DNA of 64,000 nucleotides from Salvator merianae (Eukaryota; Chordata; Lepidosauria; Squamata; Teiidae), in the NCBI GenBank assembly GCA_003586115.2, contig QVOM02000090.1, positions 10,966,632 to 11,030,631 of the forward strand. The letters are read 5' to 3'. The first letter of the stretch is position 1. Each line of letters begins with the position of its first letter. A model generated the notes under the pieces. That model did not search any database, was not told the origin of the DNA, and saw nothing but the letters and a program-made list of their open reading frames with translations. A program made the translations under genes and the position numbers. Positions 21,360 to 32,670 of the stretch are shown piece by piece.

Positions 21360-21760
21360 TCGTGGGAGTTAAGAATGCAAGAAACGCCTTGCTGGATGAG
21401 ACCACTAGCCCATCCAGTTCAGCAGCTGTTCTCCCAAAGACAGACAGTTGTTAGCCTTTAAGGAATACTGCCTTCTAGACTGGAAGAAGTTATCAGGTTG
21501 TAGTCATTGGGGGGGGGGGGGCGTCTATTAAGAACCTTGGCCATTGTGAACTGTTCCAAACCTTTTGGAAACTCTGTGAGCTGGTGGTTGGCACCACCTC
21601 TGGTGGCAGAGAGTTCCAAAGTTGAATTGTGCACACTGAAAAAATGTACAAGACTATGGGAGGTGTCATGTCTAGGCATAAGCTGCCAAAGACTCTGGCT
21701 CTACTGCAGCCTTCATATGTTTGTAATGGCTTTTGGGTATCCAAAGGGGACATTTGTATA
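21360..21760 (-). mobile_element. CR1/L3-like LINE tail fragment
   Basis: On the minus strand the text reads GGAACTCTCTGCCACCAGAG, which is typical of the CR1/L3 3' untranslated region, and CCAGTTCAGCAG near 21415 fits its 3' end. It is interrupted by a G-run at about 21509-21520. Confidence 0.6.
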
Positions 21761-21786
21761 GGCTGGGGGGCGGGGCGGGGGGCAGG
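21761..21786 (+). other. G-quadruplex candidate
   Basis: Runs of six, four and six G separated by single C bases, with a fourth short G-run. Confidence 0.5.
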
Positions 21787-21892
21787 CTATGGCCCTTCCA
21801 ATAATTATCTTTGTTTTACAACACTAAAGCACTAGGCACACAGAACCAGAATTACTCACAGTGGGTAGTTTCCAGCACCTTGGCCAAGCCAG

Positions 21893-22013
21893 TTTAATTT
21901 AGCATTTTTGTTTTGTTTCTAATGCTGCTTTTAGTCCTTATTGTAAACCTCCCTGAGACTGAGATATAGGACACTCTATACATGCTCTGTAAATACATAA
22001 AATAAATAACACA
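21893..22013 (+). mobile_element. L2-like LINE 3' tail
   Basis: The text TTGTAAACCTCCCTGAGACT, then CTCTGTAAATACATAAAATAAATAA is the usual terminal signature of L2-type repeats. Confidence 0.6.
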
Positions 22014-22207
22014 TGCTTATCTGGTTTGATGGATATTTTGAACCGTGGAGCCTGTAAAACTCAGCTTTCTTTTTGGAGGGAGGGGATTGTTTTTATTATT
22101 CAGAGAGAAAGAAAAGAGAAGGTAAAAGAAAAATAAGCACAAAACATATTTAGTACACACTTAAAAATGAACAAGCTTGGATTACATGTATAAACACAAA
22201 GTAAACT

Positions 22208-22300
22208 TAAAGTAAATAAATGATTATCAGTTTTTCTAAGCATAAAGTAACATAAAGTAAATAAATGATTATCAGTTTCCATAAGCGTAACATAACTAAG
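22208..22300. repeat. 46-bp tandem duplication
   Basis: AGTAAATAAATGATTATCAG occurs at 22211 and again at 22257, with similar flanks, giving two tandem units of about 46 bases in an AT-rich setting. Confidence 0.8.
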
Positions 22301-22471
22301 TAACCACTCTTTCTGTCTACTAAATATCATCTTCAGATTGTGAAACCACATGCAAGATACTCTATCTGGCCTTGCTCAAGAGCTTTCTATAGGATTTAGG
22401 TCTGGGCTGTCATCCAAATTCATAGTAACCACCATTAAAAATAATATGTCTTTGTCTTCAAATGACAGAAG

Positions 22472-22550
22472 AATATAAGAGGAGCCCTGCTGGATTGGGC
22501 CACGGCCCATCTAGTCCAGCATCCTGTCTCACACAGATCTTTCAGGTTGA
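22472..22550 (-). mobile_element. CR1/L3-like LINE 3' end
   Basis: The minus-strand reading of CATCTAGTCCAGCATCCTGT is the CR1/L3 terminal block (CAGGATGCTGGACTAGATG), and the insertion ends in an ATTCTT-like repeat. Confidence 0.75.
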
Positions 22551-22623
22551 TTGTTATGATAGCTGTTCAGGCTAGATGCTTTGAAGTCAGAAATCTAGAT
22601 TTGCATGAGAACTTTTCTGGAAG

Positions 22624-23051
22624 AAATCTCTAGAGGACCTTTCCGTACTTGCCGGTGTTCCTTACCCAACATGTGCACTCAGGGTTTTGCCTTCCACATG
22701 GTAGCGTGGAATATGGGAGCCCTGCATACCGCCGGTGTACTCCATCCGCAAGGATGGAGCATGATCCAGTTCAGGGCCCCCCAATCTAGATTACTGGTCG
22801 TCCTTGACATTGAGGACTGCTGGTGTAACCAGTTTGGCCCAATCTGGAACATGGCGGCATGCAGAAGGAGCTACCGGGGGAGCTATTTCAGGGGTGCACC
22901 AAAGTGTTCTTCCGAAATTGGTTCCCTGGGGGTTCCAAGACTAGGAACTTCCGTTCCTAGCCCTTGAGAGCCCTCAGAGCCAATGTGGACGCTGGTCCGG
23001 ACCCACTGGTCCACATCAGTCAAGGTAAGTGCGAACATGCCTAAGATCTCT
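22624..23051 (+). mobile_element. MITE family A, near-complete, with 8-bp target duplication
   Basis: The element spans about 22632-23043. Its left end, GGACCTTTCCGTACTTGCC, is an imperfect inverted copy of the right end, GTAAGTGCGAACATGCC. It is flanked by AAATCTCT and AGATCTCT, seven of eight identical, as expected for an hAT-type element. The interior shares TTCCGTTCCTAGCCC and other blocks with copies at 10200, 27084, 38750 and 50011. It has no coding capacity. Confidence 0.7.
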
Positions 23052-23189
23052 TGTCGTGCCCCTAATCTTATTTTGCTACTTGTCTATTCATCATAAGTGG
23101 GGGCGGGTGGGGGGAGAGAAGGGGAATGCCAAATTAATGTTGTAATGCCCAAACTGCAAGTTTAACAGGGAGTCGGCCTCTTCCCTTTA

Positions 23190-23590
23190 AAAAAAAAAGA
23201 AAGAAAAAGAAAATGCTTCTGCCTGGAGCTCCTAAGCTGCAGCCTTGTGCGTGACAAGATAAGAGCGCTTTCTATCTTCTCTTCCTCTTCGCGTTTTCTG
23301 GCAGCTAAAGTTTCTATCCCTGGCATACGTAAACAGAATGTCTTTCCCGACTACGCATGGTCTCAGCTGCATTTGGTGGGAAAGAGCCTAAAGCAATTCT
23401 GCAACAAGAGAAAATCCTCGGCTTCGTGGTTTCCTGGAATCCGGTGCCATCTATCTCCCTTTGTGTGCGCGTAATGGAGAAGTTTGCCTAGGCCTGCTGT
23501 TGTCACCTGCCGGCATGGGGGCTATTAATGTTTATTGCTGCGTCCGTGCCCCATGGCAACAGTTCTCTGGGTGGATTTAAAGTATAAGTA
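23190..23590. other. Unique block with paired GATA-like sites
   Basis: No repeat is recognised. AGATAAG at 23258-23264 and the inverted TATCTT at 23273-23278 form a close pair, and CpGs are common. The text TTCGCGTTTTCTGGCAG could serve as a splice acceptor before a 170-base open stretch, but no convincing donor follows. Regulatory function is a guess. Confidence 0.35.
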
Positions 23591-23617
23591 AAAGCAGACG
23601 AAAAGGACTCAGTCCAG

Positions 23618-23787
23618 GGGCCTTTCTACACTTACTGGTGTCCCAGGATAATGCAAGGACCAGACCGCTTCTGGGCCTCTCTTTCTGCACTCTGGTGCGG
23701 AACAGAAGAGGCCACGCCCCCCTCCTGGACTGCTCTATCCGCACTGGATGGAGGATAACTCAGTTTATGTGGCCAATATACCAGTCA
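23618..23787 (+). mobile_element. MITE family A, left part
   Basis: It begins GGCCTTTCTACACTTACTGG and has the CCGCACTGGATGGAGGAT block; it is cut by the LINE tail that follows. Confidence 0.65.
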
Positions 23788-24075
23788 TTTCGGCTGGACT
23801 AGATGAGCTGTGGCCTGATCCAGCAGGACTCCTCTTAATCCATGGAGGACTGTGGCTACTGGAATGGATGCCTGGTACCACCTCCAGGTTGGAGGCACAG
23901 GCAGGATGCCTCTGAAGGCCATTTGCAAGGAGTCGATAGCAGGTGAAGGTTCTGCCTTATGTTCTGATTGAGATGCCTGGAAGCAATTGGTGGGCCACTG
24001 TGTGAAGCAGAATGCTGGACTAGAGGGGCTGTGGCCTGATCCAGCAGGGCTTTTCTTTTGCTCTTATGATATCTT
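23788..24075 (+). mobile_element. CR1/L3-like LINE tail, tandem units
   Basis: A terminal block, GGACTAGATGAGCTGTGGCC, is followed directly by AATCCATGGAGGACTGTGGC and then another complete unit ending in a second terminal block at about 24020-24075. Period about 221 bases. Confidence 0.75.
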
Positions 24076-25790
24076 GGATTAGCGCGATGTATGAATATAA
24101 TGTCTCTGCCTTCATCTTCCCTCCAAACCAAGCAGATAGGAAGTGTCATCACTTTAATGCCAGGTGGAAAAACCCAATGGATTGACAAGAGCACCTGCAA
24201 TTGCTCCTTGGACTTTTGTGGTTCATTCTGTACTTCTGTTCTTTCTTCCTTAAGGAGCTTAAACCTGGAGATGGGATTTATATGGTCAGCAGACTGTAGG
24301 CAGTATGGATGCCCCTGACTTCCCTAGATTAGCATTAGGAGAAGTTGTGGCATACCTTTTCCCCCCAATCCCCCCCCCCCGGCCAATCAAAATGGGCTTG
24401 CAGTTTTCCTCAAGAGACGGGGCCACATCTGGTTCTTTTTCAAAGGGCCTCTACTGGGCAGGGTGACTTGCAGAGCCATTTCAGGAAGACAGAGCAGTGT
24501 TAGGGTGGCCAGATCTTCTGGAACTTTCCCACGCTCGTTGTTTGGGTTTCTTTCTTGAAGTTGTGGAGAACTGAGTTGATGTGCTTCCTTTTTCAAGAAA
24601 ATGTGATGTAGGTCACATGCTTTTTCAGTTTTGTTTTATATACTGTATATTAAAAACCTCTTCGCTCGGTCAGACGGCTGGAGAGCAGAAGCTTGTGATA
24701 GTCGCTGACTCCGCTTCGCTCCGTCATTTCAGCGGCTGCTGTTTCTGCTTTCCCGTATTCCTTGCAACAAGACTTGGTGCACCAGGGTTTTGTATAATGT
24801 TCTTAATTTAACCTCCAAGAGCTCCCAGCTGTTTCTCTCATTATTGTCTTCTTCTGGTCTGGTGTTTTTTTTGTTGTTGTTGTTAAGGCGCAAACTGATA
24901 AAATGCTACTCGTATTTCATAAATCGAATAAATCGTTAGCTTGGTCAAGGCGGTCATTTTGGCAAGGGGCATGGCCTTTCTGTAAACTGCCCCAGTGTGC
25001 GGAAGGAAGGCCTATGGAATGCTTCGTGATCTGTACCAAAGGGAAGTGTGGAAGGGCCCTCTGTTTCTTCTTTGCTGCAATCGATGAACATGGCATCTTG
25101 TCTGGACGCCTTCTCAGTGTTGATGTCATGAAGCATTCACAAGACATTGAGCTTATAGCTCTGTTTAAGGATCCAAGGAGAACCTTTGTAGAGTTCCCCC
25201 TGCCCCCCCCACGTTTAATTATGCATATGAGAGATTTTTTCAACAAAGTGCAGTTCCTGCCCAGTGAATTCACGATTTGAACTCAGAACATCCAGATTCA
25301 GCATGAAGCATCTTAGCTGCCGGACTACATCAGCCCAAATCCGTCTTGGATGGGTCCAGATGAACCCAGTTGCTAATTTTTTGAATGTGGTAACTCTAAT
25401 TTCGGCTTGGTTAACTAAGCAGCTAGGACATACACAAATGTAAGAATGGGTGAATGAATGAATAGCATGTTAGGGTTAGCGTGAACAGCATGGTATCGAA
25501 AACAGAGATGCTGATGCAAAATTTGATGTGTCTGCATTTGGAAAATGGTGCCATTTTGTGGCCACATCTCAAAAAGGATGTAGGAGGGTTAGGGTAACTA
25601 AGATGGTCAGGGGGTTGGAGGAACTTTGCACGTTGAATGGTTGCAACGTTTGGGGCTTTTTGGTCTAGAAAGGAGACATGGTCGGTAGAGGGGACGTGAT
25701 CGGTATGCATGGGTTGGACAAAGTGGATAGGGGGAAGGTTTTTTCCCCATTCCCAAAATACTAGGACCAGAGGTCACCCCATGAAGCTGA
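24076..25790. other. Mostly unique DNA
   Basis: No interspersed element is recognised over about 1.7 kb except a C-run at 24370-24380, a GTT repeat at about 24870-24887 and a C-run at 25198-25210. Frames on both strands at 24903-25280 overlap heavily, which argues against real coding. A tract at 25425-25470 includes a GAATGAATGAAT repeat. Confidence 0.4.
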
Positions 25791-26250
25791 ATCCTGGATG
25801 AACCAAAGCAGGCAAAAGGATCTTCTACCCAGGTCCTGTTGGTGGACTTCTCTGTGCAGTTGGTTGGCCACTGTGAGAACTGGTTTCTGGACCAGACAGA
25901 CCTTGGGTCTGATCCTGTAGGGCATTGCTTATGTTCTTATGCCTCTGAAGGTCAGTTCCTGGGAGACTGCCAGCAGAGGAAATTGTGTGCTTAAGTCCTG
26001 TTGGTGGGCTTTCTTGTGGAGTTGGTTGGCCACTGGAGAACAGGCTTCTGGACCAGACAGACCTTGGGTCTGATCCGGTGGGACATTTCTCAGGTTCCTG
26101 TGTTCTCAGTATGCCACTGAAGGCCAGCTGCAGGGTGACTGTGAGCAGAGCAAGCTGTGTGCTCATGTCCTGCTGGTGGGCGTTCCTGAGTTGGCCATTG
26201 CAAGAGCAGACTGCTGGACTAGATGAATCATGGGCCCGTGTACTTTTGTT
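25730..26250 (+). mobile_element. CR1-like LINE tail with three tandem 3' UTR units
   Basis: GTCCTGTTGGTGG (or a close variant) recurs at about 25834, 25995 and 26166, giving units of about 160-170 bases. Each carries GGTTGGCCACTG, a GGACCAGACAGACC or GGACTAGATG block, and CTGATCC. The first two are joined through the terminal TTCTTATG to CCTCTGAAGGTCAG or a variant. It differs from the ~230-bp units elsewhere. Confidence 0.7.
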
Positions 26251-26261
26251 GTTCTCTTAAG

Positions 26262-27080
26262 TCATTTTGAACTTACCGAAGTCTTCACTGGTCAATGACT
26301 TCTCAGCTTAGGGTTCTTATCCTGTTTTATTATGCATTGGAAGGAAGTTGCCCAATGCAACGACAACAAAAAATGTAAAGCACATTTCAAGCAGTTGAAA
26401 TTATATCTCGGTTCTGATAGGAGGAGGGAAGTACATCTAATATAGTTCATATAGTTGAGCAGTTCACCATTTTAATAGTGCTTAATGAGAAGGAGATCGT
26501 TTTTACTTTTGTACATTCCCTCAGCTTGCTTTACTGAAAGGTGATGAATCAATAATTTAAGCCAACGTTAGACCTCTGCCACGTTTTGCTGCACTCAATA
26601 AAATCCTCGTTGATAGAAAAACTGTTGTTAAAAAAATAAGGCAGATGCATAAGGTGGAAATGCAGCAGATTTTTTTGCCCAGTGCTGGACTAACGATGTA
26701 CAAAATAAATAGCTTTTTATTGATTAGACATTATTAAGCCATCAGGAGCTCTGGATAGAAGAATGGGTACAAACTGGATTTTCCTGGGTAGGAGTTAAAC
26801 CAGAGAGGGCCAGAGGTTCCCTGAAAAACAGCCACAGTCCTGGTCAAGGCACTTTGCTGAAGGAGCTCACAGCCAAGATTAGACTTATCAGTTAAGGTAA
26901 ACAAAGGATGGGTTTCCAAAAAGCTGTGCCCTGTCCATTTATCTGGGCTTTGGTTACAAAAGCTGGGAGAAGATGTGAGATCTACTGGGAGATACCGCAT
27001 GTTTCCCAGGAGACCGGCAGCGTTTGTCGGAAAACAGAAGCTGCCGCTTGAACCAAGTGTGGGAGGTTGCTTTGGACCAG
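26262..27080. other. AT-rich unique block
   Basis: From about 26265 to 26740 the sequence is AT-rich, free of recognisable repeats, and has the look of a long conserved non-coding stretch. Homeobox-like TTAATAGTG and ATTAAGCC sites occur. Conservation cannot be assessed from one sequence. Confidence 0.35.
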
Positions 27081-27083
27081 CAT

Positions 27084-27585
27084 CGGGCCTTTCTGGACTT
27101 ACCTTTGGGTCAGTCCAGGGTGTAGACTTCAGACCTCCCTTCTGCATCGTAGTCCAGTCCAAGGGAGACCCCACTGACCACTAGCACACTCCGTCTATAT
27201 AAGATGGAGCATAATCCAGATCAAAGTGCCCTTGATCTGAATCGCCAGTAGACCTGATTAAACAGGTCTACCGGGAGACCAGCAGGCCCCAGTCCAGAAC
27301 ACGGAGGTGTGCAGAAGACATGTCTCCATTTCCCGGACTACCAGGGGATCCATTTTGGCAGCACACAAAAGCACATCACCAAAATTGGACCCCAAGGGCC
27401 TTCCAGGCTAGGAACACTCATTCCTAGCCCTTCACAGCGCTTGGAGGCCAGCCTTTGGGACCGATATGGAGACTGATCTTGACCAGTGCCGTTGTGCAGA
27501 TGGTGCTGTTCTAGACCACTGCGTGCTGTGATCTGAACCAGCTGGCCACTGATCCAGAGCGTGGCCCTTGAGTACGGAAAGGCCC
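27084..27585 (+). mobile_element. MITE family A, complete
   Basis: It begins GGGCCTTTCTGGACTTACC and ends GAGTACGGAAAGGCCC, inverted copies. An internal hairpin, GTAGACCTGATTAAACAGGTCTAC, lies at about 27248-27271 and recurs at 50158 and 63860. The interior blocks follow the same order as other copies. Length about 502 bases; no coding capacity. Confidence 0.8.
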
Positions 27586-30490
27586 TGTGTCACAGTCCAG
27601 AGGTAACCAGCTGTGGGTTGGGTGTAGCTTGTAAAGTCAGTTTTGGGGCTTCCCTTCGTCTGGCAATAAGCAGCTTCCTTCTAGATGTTTGGGCAGTGTT
27701 GGCTTCTTGGTCTGCCCAGCTCTGCATGAGGTTACCGGCCAGCAGCTTTTGGGGGAAGTCCAAACAGGAGGAACTTCTCCCAATTCTGGCCAACAGCAGC
27801 TGCTGAGGCTTTCAGGGCCGGAAGTGTTGTGGACACAAGACTTGGACTCTGAAAACATGTTCTTTGTTCCTGAGTCACCGTTGTTCATGTTTCCTGGTAT
27901 TGCTCCACCTGAATTCCAGTTTAACAAAGGGGATGGTTTAGTAAAGATCCAATCGAGTATTGAAATGTTCCCTGTTGGCTGCTGCTGATTTCGATCTGCC
28001 ATTTCTTCTGCCCAGCGTTTCACGGTAGGGTGAAATAATTGCAGAGGGGCTTTATTTTATTTTATTTTCCTGGGTTTTTTGCCGGTCCTGTTACCTTGGC
28101 ACGTGAATAACACATTTGCCTCTGAAAACATGGTGATGAAATGGTGCTTCCGGTCGCGTCAAGCGTGGGATGCATGCAGGGTTTTTTATCAAGGCCTTTC
28201 TGCATTTCAATCAGAATGGGCCTGTGGCTTTTCAGGTTGTAAAGTTGCTGCTCTTAGCCGCCCCAGCTAGTAAAGCCAGTGGCCAAAATGGCAGTGAACG
28301 CCTTGCTTTTGCCCTGAAAGGCGAGTCAACCGCCCGTGGCTCTGAAGTTGGGAAACGGGAGAAGTTTCATAGGGTGTGGATTCTGCCTTGCAGATCAGAG
28401 CTCCGAAACCCGAGCCCAGGTGGAAATTTGGGGAGCATTTAGCAAGCGCCCTCTGTCTAGCTTTTCAGATTTAGGATTTTGCTAGCCTGGCCGCCCCCAG
28501 ACTCCAGCCTCACGCCTTCGTCAAGGCCTTAGCAAAACCTGATGATTCTGCACAAGAAAGCTGTCTGCTGTCGGGTGCAGAATCCGGCTTTCTGACAGCC
28601 TCAGAAGCTTAATTTGCTATCACTTAAGGCCACAATCATACACTTGACAGCTCGTGGGCAGCGTGTGGCGAAATCTCAAAAGCTGTGCGAGTGACAAGAA
28701 AGGTTTTGGGGCAGAATTTGCACAGCACTTTAGCACCCCTCGTGATGAGCAGGCAGATCGGATCTGCGAAATTTGCATGTTTCGTTTCAGCTAAATGGCT
28801 GAGGTAGGGATTGAGGCTGGAATCGGGCTGCGTGATGGATGATGCTTGGCTGAGCTCAGACACACACACCCCTTGCCTCCCACCCCTCAGTGTTTAATCT
28901 GTGGAAAAAAATATTGCCAGTTGGGTGCTGGACTTTAACAAAGGGCTGCGTTATTATTTTCTTAACATGCTGTCCATTTATGATACTTCCGAAATGTATC
29001 AAATGTGAAAAGCAAATCTGGATGCCCACCTTTTAGGGGTGGTTTGACAAAGCCTTGCATGGATCTGGGGGTTGGAATGGATGACCTCCAAGACCCCTTC
29101 AAACTCACATTGAGTATCTGGGGACTCCGTGATGGGTGCAGCCGGCTGGTGACGCAGCTGTTGGGTGCATTGCTGTCCAGTTTCTTCTGTCTGATCTCAC
29201 CATGTGCTCCTTGAACGCGTGAGGTGTATCTCAATCCCTTGCCCTGCTGTGCTGAAGCAGTTCAAGAATCACGTCATAGAAACCCATGAACTCCAAAATG
29301 GCGCACAAGAGGCAAAATCACCATAAGGTCCATTTAGAACAGTGGCTCCCCAGTTGTGGCCCCCCACAGCGACTTCCACCATTGCTTGCCGGCTCCACAA
29401 CTCCCAGCATTTCACTGACTTAGGGCAGAATTCAGTGCTTTCCTGCATGTTGCTGGACTACAGTTCATATCATCTGCAGACCAGAATCCTCCTTCATTTT
29501 TCTACCTGCCCCAAGACTGTAAAACTCCATGGTTTTGGCCATCCCTCGTGTAGTGTGAAGGCTGTGCTTTAAATCCAGTGATAATAAAACACATAGGGGC
29601 TAGAGAGAATGCCGTCTTTAGACCAGCAACTGCGAGAAGATCAGGCATCCGCCATTCCTGTAGCAGCTGAAGGCGATCGACGTTTGAAAAGAAGAAATTC
29701 TCTCCCCCGTCGCCTTTCTCAGAAAGGAATGCTTCTAACTAAAATAGTGCCCAAGTGCAAATCCGTGCATCTTCGAAATGCGTGCCTGTCACCTACAACG
29801 CCATGCAAATCCCTGCAGATCTAAATCAGCTAAGAAGAAGATGCATTTGTTTGTTTAATTAGCCTGCCTTTTAGCAAAGGGGAAAACGTCTTATGTTTTC
29901 GTTGGTCTGATGCACTTTTCCTGGTTTTCTCTTTCTCGCATCTTTTCCCGTTGCAGTCCGTTTAGAGGTAGCAAGGTCATACTTTGCCTGTATGCAGAGT
30001 TTAAGCTGGAGAGGTGCCACCAGAATATTTTGCCTCTTGAGGTGCCCAGAGCTCAACGCAACTTCTGAAATCTGTCCTGGGTCCCTGTTGAAGGTTTCTA
30101 CCCTGGGGGCTGATTGACAGGAATGCGTGTACCCGGGTGGAATTAAGTTTAAAAAATCCAGACATTTTTGGACCATGACAGCAGCTGGTATAATGGTTCA
30201 GCTTACATTTTTTACTGGGAGGCACAGGGACAAATGCAGCAAAATGGTGAATTCAGAGAAGCGGTTACGGAACTGCTGTTTTGGAATATAATAGCAACCG
30301 GAGGCTCTTGTGGAATTTAGTAGCTACGGGAGGATTCTTGGATTGTGTTGTGGTTTGGTTCTTACACACTGTTACATAGTGGAAAACCATGTTATTCAAG
30401 CAGCTTCTATGGGGAACCGCAGAGGCCCCAACCAGCAAGCATAAGTTGATGGTACGGGGGGGGGGGGAGCAGACGCACTCTGGCAGTGGG
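27586..30490. other. Mostly unique DNA
   Basis: The stretch has GC-moderate parts at 27600-28450 where overlapping frames lie on both strands with no domain, and AT-rich parts later. A small CR1 scrap with GGTTGGAATGGATGACCTCC lies at 29070. A G-run lies at 30458-30469. No exon can be supported. Confidence 0.4.
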
Positions 30491-30497
30491 AATATTC

Positions 30498-30785
30498 CCA
30501 GGGCCTTTTCTGCATTTGCCCTTAATCCGTAATAAGGAGCCGTGAAGTCCACTTCTGGGACTCATCGGTCTGCATGTTCGTGGGATCCCTGAGGCACTGA
30601 CCATGCTGTATGGAGCATAATCCCAACGCGGGAGGCAGAACAGGGGGCCCTGGTCCACAGCATGGACGTGTTCAGAAAACGTCTCCATGTTCAGGACTAT
30701 CGGAGAGCCCATTTTGGTGGCTCTTAGAGGCCAGTCTTGAAGCTTGCCTTCAGGGCCAGAGCAGGGACTGATCTGAACTAGTCTT
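30498..30785 (+). mobile_element. MITE family A, right end deleted
   Basis: It begins GGGCCTTTTCTGCATTTGCC and shares TATGGAGCATAATCC and CCCATTTTGGTGG with family A copies. Confidence 0.65.
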
Positions 30786-31525
30786 TTATTTCACCCACAC
30801 ACTCTGAACATATACAGCATATTAAGAATAGAGCTAAAAATCGTGCGCATTTTTTTTTATTAGTCCCTTGAATTTTCAAAAGTTGTTGCCAGTTGTACGA
30901 ATGCGAAGGCTTGAGTTAAAAACAGAATATCCAGAAGGAAATGCACATGCTGGTTTGTTCCACCAGGAAAACAGGAAAAATCTCCAGGCTGTGGGAAACC
31001 AAAGAATAGTGTTTTCTGCCCACCCCTCCCTGGATATCTTCACTGCTCTAACCCTGTATTCAAATGCAGTCATGAATTTTATCTCACCTTTTTTCGAGTC
31101 AGATTGAGGCTGCATTCTCTTCCCTTTATTTTCAAAAAAGCGCTGTGAGGTAGGATGGACGGAGAGATTTGTAACTGCATCTGTGTGTCTGTGTGAACTT
31201 TGTACACGAATTGGGGATTTAAATCTAGGATTTGTCCCTCCAGAGCCAAAGTTCTACAGTCCATTGACTTTCTTATACATATGTGTTGCAGGCCTAATTA
31301 TTGGTGGATTCAATCCTGTTACTGATTTCTCCAAATCAATAGTTTGCCTGTGCTGTAATCTGAATATGGTTTTATAGGGCTGAACTGCTGCCCATATCAG
31401 CCTCAGTGAATATGATCAATGGCAAAGAATGTAATTCAGGAGTTTAACTGAGGAATGTAGTTTCGGAATGTGACGGAGAGTTACTTGTAAACTGCTCTTG
31501 CAATAACTCTTCAGGAGGTGAAACT
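30786..31525. other. AT-rich DNA with a LINE scrap
   Basis: A fragment at about 31079-31170 with GCTGTGAGGTAGGATGGA resembles an L2-type tail. The rest is unassigned. Confidence 0.4.
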
Positions 31526-31922
31526 GGGCCTTTTTGCACTTTTCACTAGTGAGTGTCTGCACACTTACTAGCAAAGTGCGCCTGCACCGCGTGAAAGCCT
31601 TTGTGATCGAGGGCAGGCTACAATTGCTCCTGATTGCCACTTGCTGTGGAGCACAAAACCATGCTCCACAGCTGTACCGGGATCAGCTGGACTGCTCCCG
31701 GTACACAGCGTTCGCATGCTCTTCCAGGTGCGAATGCTGCACGACATGGCTGTGGTGGTGCAGTTGCGCCATGTTCCTAGTCACCATGGCAGTGGCCGGA
31801 AGTTTGCCCGTTGCCGGGAAGTTCCAGGCCTTGCAGTGTGAATGGTTGCCGTGCTGTGAGGTCTGTTCCACCGTGGAATATTTGCTCGTGAACATTCCAC
31901 AGTGGAAAGTGTGTAAAGGCCC
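31526..31922. mobile_element. MITE family C, complete
   Basis: It begins GGGCCTTTTTGCACTTTTCACT and ends in AGTGGAAAGTGTGTAAAGGCCC, inverted copies. Length 397 bases. It shares its interior with the copy at 17152. No target duplication is evident. Confidence 0.75.
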
Positions 31923-32016
31923 AATAGCTCAATTTTTTCCACTTAAAAAATAAATCTGTCCGCTGAGTTCCCATCCCAAATGTTTAAGGTTACATAAAGA
32001 GCATCAAGCTGCTGTA

Positions 32017-32120
32017 GGATACTTTCTACATTCGGTTTTATTCCGAATTGTATCCCGGAATAGGGACAGGTCCCTGTTCTGGAATATAATCCAGAATAAG
32101 GTCCAGTGCAGAAAGGACCC
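32017..32120. mobile_element. Short fold-back MITE (family D)
   Basis: Almost the whole 104 bases folds on itself: the left half, from ACTTTCTACATTCGG, is an imperfect inverted copy of the right half, which ends GTGCAGAAAGGACCC. The central text GGAATAGGGACAGGTCCC is the loop region. Related pieces lie at 39985, 44769 and 49430. Confidence 0.7.
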
Positions 32121-32670
32121 CAGCCTTGCCATCCCGAATTGTTCCATTAGAGACCAACAAATGTGAGAGGAGGGCTTAGTAAAATCCAGATACCAGTAAG
32201 CCTGGATCTCACATTATGAAACCCAGTCTTCGTTCAGCCTCATCTTATGGTGCGTGAATCGGTCAAGAGTTCTTTTCTTTACCTTTAATTAATTAATTTT
32301 TTTTTTAAAGAAAGGCAGCTTGCTGGCTTGCAGTAGAGCAGCTGCCTGTATGCCTTTTCCTGGTATGGGAGCACAGTTTTGTTTCCTGCAATAATACGAC
32401 ACTTGGTGTTATTTCGAGGGGCCTTTTAAGAGGATGTGGGGAAGCAGCTGTTCTAGTGCAAGCGCGCAAGGCCCACTTTGAAAAGCGAGGACGGGAACCC
32501 TTGGCTGCCGTAGCACAGGGGACAGAATCCGATAGTCAGCTGCCCCTCCTAACTTCGGACTCAAACTGCCATCCTTTCCAACCCATTGTGATGGTTCATT
32601 TGAGTCGGTGGCGGCTTGTAGCTTTAAGGGCGGGTGAATGCTGGCTGCAAAAACATGTGCCGCCCCCTGG

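Noticed and set aside
27084..27585. Solo LTR of an endogenous retrovirus
   Set aside because: Ends are inverted, not direct TG...CA repeats, and no polyadenylation or primer-binding context is seen.
28170..28442. 90-codon plus frame
   Set aside because: No splice sites or domain; a second frame overlaps it.
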